This document shows, in pieces, positions 43,512-54,611 of a stretch of 64,000 nt of DNA. Under the pieces are notes generated by a model, which was not told where the DNA came from, ran no database searches, and saw only the letters and a list, made by a program, of their open reading frames with translations. The stretch's first letter is position 1; each line of letters starts with the position of its first letter. The stretch is taken from NCBI GenBank assembly GCA_963921825.1, contig OY997594.1, forward strand, positions 59,939,675 to 60,003,674, given 5' to 3'. The position numbers were made by a program, and so were the translations under genes. This DNA is from Erodium maritimum. Its lineage: Eukaryota; Streptophyta; Magnoliopsida; Geraniales; Geraniaceae.

Positions 43512-45674
43512 CAGGGTGCATCCGCTGAGGGGCACGAGGGGGTTGAGACTACCCAGGCGGCATCTCTAGAGGAGCTGACCCGCACAGTTCAATGCTTGGT
43601 GGCAGCCTTTGCCCAGAGAGAGGCCACAGCTCCGATCCCGGAGATTGTGCCTGCTGCCACTGCTGCCGCGACCATGAGGCCTAGCCAGGCCGACAGTCAC
43701 ACCACTCAGGCGCTGCGAGACTTCCCCAGGCTGGGTACACTAGTGTTCTCCAGAGAGCCAGACCCCGTGGCAGCCGAGAGGTGGCTGGAGCGGATGACCC
43801 GCAACTTGGACACTTCAGGAATTTTGGATGGTGGCATGAGAGTGTCCTTTGCGGCACTCCAGCTGGAGGGGGATGCTTATCATTGGTGGCAGCGTGAGCA
43901 GGCGCACGTGGGGGATGACTTCTCGCTGTTTGGGTATCGTTTCCTTGAGAAGTATTTTACACAATTAGCATCGGATGACAGGCACCAGCAGTTCCTGGAG
44001 CTGCGCCAGGAGAGTATGACAGTCTCCGAGTACGAGTCCAGATTCACCTCCTTGTCTCGATTTGCTCGAGAGATGGTACAAGGAGGGTCTTCGTTTCCGA
44101 CGGTTTGAGGCAGGTCTCCGTCCCGCGATCGCGGATCGAGTCGCTTTTATGAGGACTCATGTATATTCAAACCTGGTGGACCAGGCACTGGTCGTGTAGC
44201 GACGTTTCCGCGAGACGGCTAGAGTTCGGTAGGTCAGGCAGAGGCCGAGCGGCTTCTTGAGGCCATCTGAGGCCCGTGACCCGATGAGGCAGAGGACCTC
44301 GAGATCATTCCAGTCCCAGACACAGTTGAGAGTGACGCGACAGGTCGGATCAGTGGCCTCTGTCGCACCCGCTCCGACATATCGGGCATGTTTTCGGTGT
44401 GGGCAGTAGGGCCACACGGTTCGAGATTGTCCGAGGGATAGACCTGAGTGGAGATAGAGTGATGGACCACTACTATGCCACCAGTGCGGACGAACTGGAC
44501 ACTTCACGGCTAGGTGTGCTGATCTAGTTGGGGAGATGTCGGCCCTGCGACCCCAGCAGTGGCAGACTGGGCAGTCGCCTCAGTTAAGCAGTGTCAGGCT
44601 TAGGCGCAGAGGGCTCCGCATCAGGCAGCGAGCGCGCCAGCGCCGAGGCAGCAAGATGCACAGCATGTGGCACTTCCACCATCTCCGAGAGGCGGACGCC
44701 GGACACAGCAGGGTCGGGTGTATGCTGTCACCGACTCCAGAGCTAAGAGACATCACGCCGGCCATGAGGATACACAAGGTACGTGTTTTCTTTATAATTC
44801 ATGGGCATATTTCTTGTTTGATATTGGAGCAGCTCATTCCTTCATCTCTTCTTCTTTTGCTCGTATGTTGGGGTTGAGGGTGGAGTCTCTGAGTAGACCT
44901 CTATGTCTTGATACCGTTTGTCGGGCCTATGAGATCCGAGTGGCGGATTGCCCCTTCTATGGTGATTTTCTTGTGCTGGATATGACTGCTTTTGACGTGA
45001 TTCTGGGGATGGACTGGATGACGAGGTATTGGGCGTCGATCGATTGCTATCGTCGGCAGGTGACCGTAGTATCGGGCTACACGATCGTCACTTTTGTCTT
45101 GGGCAATAGGAGCGGAGTACTCCTGTATGTGTTGACTGTAGGGGATGAGGCAGAGAACGTGTAGAGCAGAGAGCTACCGAGAGTGGTATGCGAGTTCCCG
45201 GAGGTCTTTCCGGAGGAGCTGTCAGGTTTACTGCCAGCACGTAAGGTGGAGTTCAAGATCGACTTGATCCCGGGTACGGCGCCAATCCCTATGGCCCCAT
45301 ATTGGTTTTCACCAGCCGAGTTGGTCGAGCTGAAGCGACAACTCGAGGAGCTTCGGGAGAATGGATTTAGCCGACCGAGTGCTTCGCCGTGGGGAGCACC
45401 CGCCCTCTTCGTGAAGAAGAAGGGTGGAGCATTGAGGATGTGCATTGATTACCGGAAGTTGAACCGGGTTACGGTGAAGAACCGTTACCCGATGCCGAGG
45501 ATCGATGACCTGTTTGATCAGCTGAGAGGAGCGAAGTGGTTCTCGAAGATTGATCTTCGATCAAGGTATTATCAGCTAAGGGTTCGTGATGAGGATGTAG
45601 AGAAGACCGCATTAAGGACTCGATATGGGCACTACGAGTTCCTAGTGATGCCGTTCGGACTAACTAACGCGCCA

Positions 45675-47499
45675 TAAAACTTGACGCCCTGCGGGTTTTA
45701 ATCGCAAACTTGAGCACGGCAAGTGCACCGGCCGTCAAGTAGTAATCGGATTTGAAGTCCGGAATATAGAGCCCAAAGGAGCAATAGACAATCACTTACT
45801 ATTTAAAGCTTGTAGCTAAGCTATTTCGGTAAAAATCGAGTTTTTATGTTTTGAAAATAAACCTATAACGACTAGAAAGAAAATACAGAATTTAACAGAG
45901 AGTTTTCTTATCTTGAATCAAGTGAAGAGAAATCAAGGGCACGAGTTCATCGAGTTCATTCCATAAAATTGAACACGTTCGATTGTAGCGATGTCGATTT
46001 ATTTTAGAGGCAACGAGTTGTCTCGACTCTAGTCCTAACTTCTTTCGAACGATTCGGACCCTAATGGAATCTAACCACCGAGTTCTTTCGAATCACGATG
46101 TAGGAAGACCCAAAGCGTTAAACTCTATGACAACTTCTAACTTTCGACCAACCAAGACTATAGCTATTGCAATTGTATTAACCCCGCTAGTTCTAGCTAA
46201 GGTTTAAATCCAACCTATGATCGATTTTTGACTTAATTACAATCCTCCTCTTTCGAGCAACGAATCCTAATTCGAAACAATTACCAAGCCTACACGGGAG
46301 GTAAAGCATTAAGCACAAATCAATCATAGACACTAATACAAATCAACAACACCACAATCGAAGCATTCAAAATATGGAAATCCCTACTCTAATCCCCCAT
46401 AGCCCTAGAAATTGGGGGTTTAGTTGTTCATGGTGAGAAAATGCAAAGATGAAAATGAGCAAACAATTAAATTCATAATCAAGATAAAAGTTGAGATACA
46501 ATCACCAAATTAGTCGTCTAATGTTGATCTTCCTCTTCTTCGATCCCTCTCCTTGAAGCTCTTGAAGATCCACCAAAAGAAATTCACTTGTGTAGTTAAC
46601 AATGGAGTTTGTCTCTAAAAATCAACACCCAAATAAATCTCAAAATGGTTCTCTACCCACAAAATAGTGTTTCTCAACAAATCAAATTCAAAATAATCAA
46701 CTCTCTTTTTGATTCTATAAAAAAAAAAACTATACAAATGTTTTTCTGGTTTCGTGTTCTTCTCGCTGCCCTGTTCTCCAGGTCGTCCCCATGAAAAGAA
46801 GAAAAATGATCCCCCTTAATAGTTGCGGCGCAGCCAAATGATAGAGGGGAGGAGCTGCTAAAGCCCTAACACGCGTCAGTCGGAGAGAGAGGAGCAGATG
46901 GGGACAGGTGGCGGCAGCAGGGAGGAGATGAGTTGGACAGCTGGCGAGCACTAGGGGAAATGGCTGCTGTGCTGGGACCGGCAGGCGACAGGTGGCGGCA
47001 CGTGGGCGTGCCACGCGGGCAGGGCGGGGCCGGCGGCTGGTGCTCGGACACGTGGCGGACACAGGAAGCGCCACGCGTCGGGCTGAGGCGAGGTGGCGGC
47101 TGCGGTGTGCCACGTGTCAGGCGGATGCGAGGTGGCGGCTGGACAGGTGTCAGGCTCTGGCGCAATCTCCAATTTTGCTCCTATTTCGCTCTTTTGCTCG
47201 CTACGGCTTCGTTTGAGCTCCGATTGATCTCGTTCTTGCGCCAAAAAATTCTTCTTTTCAAGACCTACAAAACAAGACCAGTCATGAATATATTTCGAAG
47301 CGAACAAAATCGACCCTCTTGACGGTCCACAAGCACAAAACACCCAAAATGCATCGAAAATCTATCAGAACACCGAACATATCGATAAAATCAGTTATTC
47401 ATGCTAAATCTAAATATATGATAGAAAACCGGGACCAAAAGCCTATAAAATTCGATATAATGTGGCCCTTTTATGTGTTAAAATGCACCCGCATCAACA
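45675..47499 (-). repeat. 3' LTR of the Athila/Tat-like element (1.8 kb)
   Basis: On the minus strand it starts TGTTGATGCGGGTGCATTTT, right after a purine tract, and ends GGGCGTCAAGTTTTA. The half at 45675-46945 matches 50498-51768 at the same length. Confidence 0.8.
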
Positions 47500-47512
47500 C
47501 CCCACACTTAGA
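47500..47512 (-). other. Polypurine tract
   Basis: Minus strand AAGTGTGGGG directly before the TGTTGATGCGG start of the LTR. The form GTGGGGTGTTGA is common in plant Athila/Tat-type elements. Confidence 0.7.
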
Positions 47513-49275
47513 CTTTTCTCGTCCCGAGAAAACTAAACATAAATAAATATAAACTATCTAAGATAAATGCCAAGATAAACCCCGCGATACTATCTCCGTA
47601 GGCGGAGCTTGGCGACTCCGGGTTATTGAAAGCAGTAAATATGCATATGCTGACTCGACTAGACAAAAATTCTCATGCAAATACACAAGGAAATTAAAGA
47701 CCGAAAAATTAAGACTCAAAGAAGGTGTGTGCTTACACTTGGATTTTATCGGCAATTTGACCTAGAGCATGCATATGGAATAAGATCTCTCATCATTCTT
47801 TTCTACTTTTCACCAACCCATTTTTTACATGTTGTAGATTAAGAGAGTATGTGTAGTGGTTTATAAGATGAAGTGCAATAACTAGAAAGATTTCAAGCCT
47901 AACTATTGTCATTTAGCCCTTTGCTCTCTCGATTCTACATACCATAATACTAATCAAGAGCATAACGTAATCTCATTCACAAATATTATGAGTGGACGTT
48001 GTCATGCAATTACGTTGCCTTGGGACTACACGAATGGTAAACCTACCTAGTTCCTTTACGAGTCAAGTGGTAGATCAAAGTTTTGCTTGGTTTTTTCGAT
48101 TACGTGTCGAAACTTTGGATCATTAAGATAGACTGGGGGGTTCACCTTTTATTACGCTATGATTAACTCGGGACATGAGGGTCTCACTCTGCATAGGGAT
48201 CCACCGCAGCCCCTCAAGCCTTTGTTAATACACAGATTTTATTGGATCCCCTTTCCCCGGGACCTATACTTAATTTCCCCGTGCATAGTGTGTGTGATTT
48301 TGAAAAATTGGTACCACAAACGCACAATGGGACTAACCACTTGAACTCGACTAGATTTCTAATCTACCGAAACGCATAGTTCAATCCCAAAACAACAAGC
48401 ATGTGGGCTCAACCTCCTCTACATGCAACAAGTGAAATAAGACTAGTATCCCTTAACTAGGGCCACTATATGCATAAATCAAGATAGAATCAAGCCGGTG
48501 ACAATAAAAAGAATTGAAACCTAACCACACCTAACATTTGGTGTGACCGCCTTTTCGTGTTAAGGCATCTAGTATCACAAAATCATCATGAACCCAATAA
48601 GCAATATAGCACAAACACAAAATACAACTCGTTAATGCTACCAACAATAAATCATCCAAACATTCCTCAAAAATCCTCAATGATGAAAATCTACTCCCGA
48701 CTTGCTCATGCAGGCCACAATTGCACATCCAAGGTTTACACACAAAATAAAGACCCAAAAAAAAATACACCAAAAATGCATGAAGTGCAGCATAGAATGT
48801 AAACATATACATGCAAAGCATCCCACCCACACTTTAAAACTAAGCACTGTCCCCAGTGCGACTCTAAACATATATTTACACATAATTACACATGCACCCA
48901 ATAGATGATAACAATAAACACCCCACACTCAAAATCAGGCAACATACAAGTCAAGAAATCATATATGCATGGTCTATCAGCACAACAATTCGGGTGCTCA
49001 GCACCCCCAGATAGCATATAAGAAATACAATAGCGGTAAACAATTGAAAATAGGAAGGGAAGAGATACTGCCCCTCGAAGGACCGCTACTCGACTTGTGA
49101 GCTGACGTGGGAGTCCTAGTGTGCATGGATGGATGGAAAGATCATCGCCCGTGAGAACTTCTAAGAAGCTCGGCGCCATGGCATGTGACTAAACCGCTCA
49201 TACTCTCCATCCATTGTTGGGGTGCCTCCCAACTAGCGCATTTGTTTAACGTCGTTAGCTCGACATGTAGGAGGC
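47513..49275 (-). other. Non-coding interior of the Athila/Tat-like element
   Basis: No sustained frame or domain. Two further CCCACACT-type words (near 48826 and 48921) repeat the start of the purine tract. The stretch probably replaces the pol genes of the autonomous relative. Confidence 0.6.
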
Positions 49276-50409
49276 TCAATCAGGAGGCCTCCCAAGAACC
49301 TCATACTTCCATTGCGTCCTCCTCTTCAAGTATGGATGTGCAAGCGGGAGAAGGAACACAATGTAGCAATTGAACCTCTTCCTTGAGTTCTGCACAAACT
49401 CCAAACTCAAGGCCAATCTCATCAAGCTTGCTTTAACAGAATAATCATGATCAAAATCATCTTTGCATAGCTTGGGAGGTATTTGAATCCCATGAATCGG
49501 AAAATGCACATGCCCAAAAGGGTTAGTAGCATCTACCGAAATAGAATAATAGTTCACAAGCGGGGAATGAGAAATAGCACATGAATCAAAAACTTTATGC
49601 TCAACATTAAATTTATAAATCAACGGTATAGGTTGAACATAAAGAATTGATTTGCTAGAATCTAAAAATGAATCTCTCACACTAAATGGAATTTCGACAT
49701 CATGCTCGATGTCTAGCAAAATAAAATCAATAGGAGATTCAAACATAACCCCTCTCTTGAGAGCATCTTCCATAGTACCCCTTGGATATCTAATAGATTT
49801 GTCAGCCAACTCTATGGATACTATGGGAAGATTTGGCTCAACAAGAGTTTGTGAACTATTTTCTACAACTGTACACTCAGTATTTACATCTATATAATCC
49901 AATGCATCAAAACTACATGGAGAATCAATTGGCATAATAGAAGAGGGATAAGAACTTGGTACCTCACATTCTGCACTTACCTCTAAACTCATGGTTGAAT
50001 CATGAGTTTCTTTTTCTGTTATGTCACATAAGTGCTCGAAATGATCATCCTCAATGTGGACTGCTTGATCCTCAAAGTTTGTCACATTAATCAATTGCAT
50101 GAGATCATCCATTTGACCTTGAAGCTCTTGGACCATGGACGCTTGTTCCTCTTGTTTCCTCATCATCTCGTCCATCTTGTCCATCTCATCATGTCGCTTT
50201 TCCTCCTCAAATCGGTTTGGAAAAGCTAGACAAAAATCCTCTTCACTAGGCAATTCAAAAGTGGAAGCGTCCCCCCAATTTTGACTATAGTCCCTTGAAT
50301 GCAAAAGAACCTCGCAATTGTAAAAATAATGATCATTAGCACCACATATATCACAATACACCCTATTAGGGAACCAATTCTCCATAAAAGCTACGATGCA
50401 AAGAATCAA
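49276..50409 (-). CDS. Gag-protease-like frame of the non-autonomous element
   Basis: One open frame of 377 codons. Residues about 18-33 (VYCDICGANDHYFYNCE) form a CCHC knuckle. Residues about 70-110 are a charged coiled-coil-like segment (FEEEKRHDEMDKMDEMMRKQEEQASMVQELQGQMDDL). Residues about 200-270 (IVSIELADKSIRYPRGTMEDALKR...PIDFILLDIEHDVEIPF) match the retropepsin-region phrase of Athila/Tat polyproteins ('LADRS.KYPRG..EDVLV....F..DF..LD'). The tail is unlike anything I know. It carries RNA-binding and structural pieces only; an expressed product is inference. The start at 50409 may not be the native one. Confidence 0.65.
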   Translation of the reverse strand: MILCIVAFMENWFPNRVYCDICGANDHYFYNCEVLLHSRDYSQNWGDASTFELPSEEDFCLAFPNRFEEEKRHDEMDKMDEMMRKQEEQASMVQELQGQMDDLMQLINVTNFEDQAVHIEDDHFEHLCDITEKETHDSTMSLEVSAECEVPSSYPSSIMPIDSPCSFDALDYIDVNTECTVVENSSQTLVEPNLPIVSIELADKSIRYPRGTMEDALKRGVMFESPIDFILLDIEHDVEIPFSVRDSFLDSSKSILYVQPIPLIYKFNVEHKVFDSCAISHSPLVNYYSISVDATNPFGHVHFPIHGIQIPPKLCKDDFDHDYSVKASLMRLALSLEFVQNSRKRFNCYIVFLLPLAHPYLKRRTQWKYEVLGRPPD

Positions 50410-50479
50410 CTAAAAGAAAAATATATACAAGAATGAAACAGACGTAGCACAAACTATATAGCAAGGGTCGCCTAATTGC

Positions 50480-50497
50480 TCCCCGGCAACGGCGCCA
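50480..50497 (-). other. Primer-binding site of the Athila/Tat-like element
   Basis: Minus strand TGGCGCCGTTGCCGGGGA, adjoining the LTR end. This 18-base primer site is typical of plant Athila/Tat-type elements and differs from the initiator tRNA-Met site used by the Tekay-like element around it. Confidence 0.85.
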
Positions 50498-51768
50498 TAA
50501 AACTTGACGCCCTGCGGGTTTTAATCGCAAACTTGAGCACGGCAAGTGCACCGGCTGTCAAGTAGTAATCGGATTTGAAGTCCGGAATATCGAGCCCAAA
50601 GGAGCAATAGACAATCACTTACTATTTAAAGCTTGTAGCTAAGCTATTTCGGTAAAAATCGAGTTTTTATGTTTTGAAAATAAACCTATAACGACTAGAA
50701 AGAAAATACAGAATTTAACAGAGAGTTTTCTTATCTTGAATCAAGTGAAGAGAAATCAAGGGCACGAGTTCATCGAGTTCATTCCATAAAATTGAACACG
50801 TTCGATTGTAGCGATGTCGATTTATTTTAGAGGCAACGAGTTGTCTCGACTCTAGTCCTAACTTCTTTCGAACGATTCGGACCCTAATGGAATCTAACCA
50901 CCGAGTTCTTTCGAATCACGATGTAGGAAGACCCAAAGCGTTAAACTCTATGACAACTTCTAACTTTCGACCAACCAAGACTATAGCTATTGCAATTGTA
51001 TTAACCCCGCTAGTTCTAGCTAAGGTTTAAATCCAACCTATGATCGATTTTTGACTTAATTACAATCCTCCTCTTTCGAGCAACGAATCCTAATTCGAAA
51101 CAATTACCAAGCCTACACGGGAGGTAAAGCATTAAGCACAAATCAATCATAGACACTAATACAAATCAACAACACCACAATCGAAGCATTCAAAATATGG
51201 AAATCCCTACTCTAATCCCCCATAGCCCTAGAAATTGGGGGTTTAGTTGTTCATGGTGAGAAAATGCAAAGATGAAAATGAGCAAACAATTAAATTCATA
51301 ATCAAGATAAAAGTTGAGATACAATCACCAAATTAGTCGTCTAATGTTGATCTTCCTCTTCTTCGATCCCTCTCCTTGAAGCTCTTGAAGATCCACCAAA
51401 AGAAATTCACTTGTGTAGTTAACAATGGAGTTTGTCTCTAAAAATCAACACCCAAATAAATCTCAAAATGGTTCTCTACCCACAAAATAGTGTTTCTCAA
51501 CAAATCAAATTCAAAATAATCAACTCTCTTTTTGATTCTATAAAAAAAAAAACTATACAAATGTTTTTCTGGTTTCGTGTTCTTCTCGCTGCCCTGTTCT
51601 CCAGGTCGTCCCCATGAAAAGAAGAAAAATGATCCCCCTTAATAGTTGCGGCGCAGCCAAATGATAGAGGGGAGGAGCTGCTAAAGCCCTAACACGCGTC
51701 AGTCGGAGAGAGAGGAGCAGATGGGGACAGGTGGCGGCAGCAGGGAGGAGATGAGTTGGACAGCTGGC
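50498..51768 (-). repeat. 5' LTR of the Athila/Tat-like element, inner part
   Basis: 1271 bp, matching 45675-46945 without length change. Next to it on the right the Tekay-like element resumes. Confidence 0.85.
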
Positions 51769-52624
51769 TAGCATATCTGTCCGAGAGTGGGACATGATGG
51801 AGGAGCTGAGCATGTTTCGGCTCGAGCTCGATGAGATCACCGATGGCGTGGCCATGTGTTCATTGGTGGCGCAGCCTACACTTATTACCCGTGTGCTGGA
51901 GGCAAAGGTCGACAATGCCGGGACGGTAGAGATCCGGGAGAGGATGATAACCGGTGTTGACACCGAGGGCTGGGAGCAGAGTGCCGATCAGGATCTACGT
52001 TACCGAGGACGGCTGTTTGTACAGCGGGTCTGTAGGGACGTCGTGTTGAGAGAGTGTCATCACTCCCGTCTTGCTGTGCACCCGGGAGGCACCAAGATGT
52101 ATCGGGACATCCGACGGCAGTTTTGGTGGAGCGGGATGCGTAGAGCAGTCGTAGAGTTCGTTTCTAGATGCCTCACTTGTCAGCAAGTAAAGGTCGAGCA
52201 TCAGCGTCCCGCTGGTTTGCTACAGCCACTACCGATTGCGGAGGGGAAGTGGGAGCACGTCACGATGGACTTCGTGAGTGGCTTGTCGAGGTCCCCAAGA
52301 GGGCATGACGCTGTTTGGGTTGTGGTCAACCGACTGACCAAGTCGGCACACTTCTTGGCCATGAGGATGACGGATACAGTTGATACTTTGAGCTTGTTGT
52401 ATGTTCGGGAGATTATCCGTCTTCACGGAGTTCCGGTGTCGATTGTGTCTGACAAAGATTCGCGTTTCACCTCCAGATTCTGGGAGAGCTTGCAGAGAGA
52501 GTTGGGGACCGAGGTCTTGCTTAGTACGGCGTATCACCAACAGAACGACGGTCAGTAAGAGCGCACTATCCAGGTACTGGAGGATATGCTGGGAGCCTGT
52601 GTGCTGGACTTCCGAGGGTCGTGG

Positions 52625-53555
52625 TGTAAAGACCGCCCTGGTTAAAAGAATTAGTATTTAAAATTGTTCGATTGGAACGTTTTTGGTTGGAAAACAGGTT
52701 GAATTTTGGGCCAAATTTAAAACAAAAAGAAAACAAAAAAAAAGGAAAAGAGGAGAGGAAGCAGACTTGGGCCGGGCCAGGCTCAGGCCCAGCTCGCTAA
52801 GCCGAAGCCCACACCAAGACTCAGCCCAAGCCCTTTTCCTAACCCTAGGAAGAATTGTTCATCTTCCTCACTCAGCGCACGATTCCCGAAGCGCCTCCCT
52901 CCCTATCTCTCGACACCTCACCGCCGGCGATCCCTACTACCGTTCCCGGTCTAGAAGCGAGCCACGTCGACACAAAACCGACGCTGAAACCCCCGTTGCT
53001 GAGCCCGTGTCCGGAACTGAACCACGCTGCCAGGCGTGTTACACGAACCAGATCTGGTCGTCGCCGCCGCCGTAAGCCTCGCGCGAGCTCTCCTCTTCCG
53101 GGCTCGATTCACACAGCGCCGGAGCCAGGGGAGTAGACCCAGGTGAGAGATGCGTCGGCCGTTCTCCTTCCCTGACCTTCTCTTCCCTTTTCCGAGCTCC
53201 CCAGTCGCCGGACGCCGCTTCGTCGTAGACCGAACCCTCACCGGCGTTACCCTCGACCGAGCCGGACTCGAACCAGGACTAACTCGTGCCAAGACTGACT
53301 CAGGCCAGGCTGGGCCTTGAGCCAGGCTGGGCCTTGGGCCAGGCCAGGTCTCGGCCCAGGCTGGGCCTGGGTCTGGTCAGGTCGGGTCTAGGTCTGGGTC
53401 AGCTCTGGGTTCGGGTTCCGACCAGGTCTGGATCCGGGTTTGGCCTGGATTCGGGTCGGATTCGGGTAGGATTCGGTTTTAATTGTTTAATTAAATAAAA
53501 TCATATTTAATTGTTTGTCAAATTTAAAGCACTTAAGTGATCAATTAGAGGATTG
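52625..53555 (+). repeat. Tekay-like LTR, first part, plus strand
   Basis: Starts TGTAAAGACCGCCCTGG and follows the first 930 bp of the LTR. It meets a minus-strand copy of the same part at 53556. Confidence 0.82.
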
Positions 53556-54611
53556 ACGTCCGGGCCTACCTCCGGTCTTAAGTCAAAGACTGGTTTTAAC
53601 AAGTAAAGGTTATAATCAGTCCCGGTTTAGTCCGAATCACTCCTCTAATTTATCACTTAAGTCCTTTAAATTTGATAAACAATTAAATATGATTTTATTT
53701 AACTAAATAATTAAAACCGAATCCGACCCGAATCCAGGCCCAACCCGGATCCAGACCCGGTCTGAACCTAAACCCAGATCTGACCGAGACCCGACCCAGA
53801 TCCTACCCAGACCCAGCCCAGACCCACCCCAGACCCGACCTGACCAGACCCGGGCTCAGCTTGGGCCGAGACATGGCCTGGCCTACCCCAACGCCTAGCC
53901 TGGCTCTAGGCCTAGCCTGGCTCGAGGCCCAGCCTGGCCCGTGTCAGTCTTGGCCCGAGTTAGTCCTGGACCGAGTCAGTCCTGGTTCGAGGCCGGCTCG
54001 GTCGAGTATAACGCCGATGAGGGTTCGGTCTTCGACGAAGCGCCGTCCGGCGGTTGGGGAAGGAGAACGGCCGACGCATCGCTCAACTGGGTCGACTCCC
54101 CTGGCTTCGGCGCTGTGTGAATCGAGCTCAGAAGAGGAGAGCTCGCGCGAGGCTTCCGGTTGCGGCAGCGACCAGATCTGGTTCGCGTAACAAGCCCGGC
54201 GGCGTGGATCAGTTCCGAACACGGGGCTCTACAACGGAGGCTTCAGCGTCGGTCTTGTGTCAGAGTGGTTCGCTTCGAGACCGGGAACGGTAGCAGGGCT
54301 CGCCGACGGTGAGGTGTCGAGAGAACGAGAGAGAGAGAGTGAGGGAGGCGCCTCGGGAATCGTGCGCTGAGTGAGGAAGATGAACAGTTCTTCCTAGGGT
54401 TAGGTAAAGGGCTTGGGCTGAGTCTTGGTGTGTGCTTGGGCTCAGCGAGCTGGGCCTGAGCCTGGCCCGGCCCAAGTCTGCTTCCTCTCCTTTTTTCCTT
54501 TTTTTTCTTTTTCTTTTGCATTTTGCCCAAAATTCAACCCGTTTTCCAACCAACGACGTTCCAATCGAACAATTTTAAATACTAATTCTTTTGATCGGGG
54601 TGGTCTTTACA
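53556..54611 (-). repeat. Tekay-like 3' LTR, first part, minus strand
   Basis: Minus strand from 54611 (TGTAAAGACCACCCC) down to 53556. The sequence just beyond it (54612-54640; minus strand GAACTCTTTTAAGGGTGGTA) is the element's purine tract and pre-LTR segment, so this is a 3' LTR of a minus-strand element. Confidence 0.8.

Larger units (their letters stand above)
45675..51768 (-). mobile_element. Young non-autonomous Ty3 element, Athila/Tat-like
   Basis: Minus strand: inner part of the 5' LTR (51768-50498), primer-binding site (50497-50480), a gag-like frame (50409-49276), a long non-coding part (49275-47500), a purine tract and the 3' LTR (47499-45675). The shared LTR part is 1271 bp in both copies, and by eye only about two bases differ, so the insertion is very recent. 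No RT or integrase frame is seen, so it depends on another element. It sits within the pol region of the Tekay-like fossil. Confidence 0.85.
41723..52624 (+). mobile_element. Ty3/gypsy coding region, Tekay/Del-like, broken
   Basis: In order: gag start (MAQTYAPRGTRGRPARG) at 41723; main gag domain at 43512-44100 (RDFPRLGTLVFSREPDPVAAERWLERM); two CCHC knuckles at about 44390-44520; protease at about 44800-45160 (ending DVILGMDWM); start of RT at 45183-45675 ([30 protein letters not shown]); and integrase at about 51770-52624 (ECHHSRLAVHPGGTKMY, CLTCQQVKVEHQRPAGLLQPLPI). These phrases fit the Tekay (Del) group of chromoviruses. Two younger insertions lie inside it: a copia-type solo LTR in gag and an Athila/Tat-like element in pol. 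It has several breaks in addition. Confidence 0.87.

Noticed and set aside
46730-47343. Frames of 99-130 codons on both strands
   Set aside because: They lie in the Athila/Tat-like LTR; Ala/Arg/Pro-rich and dictated by GC-rich repeats.
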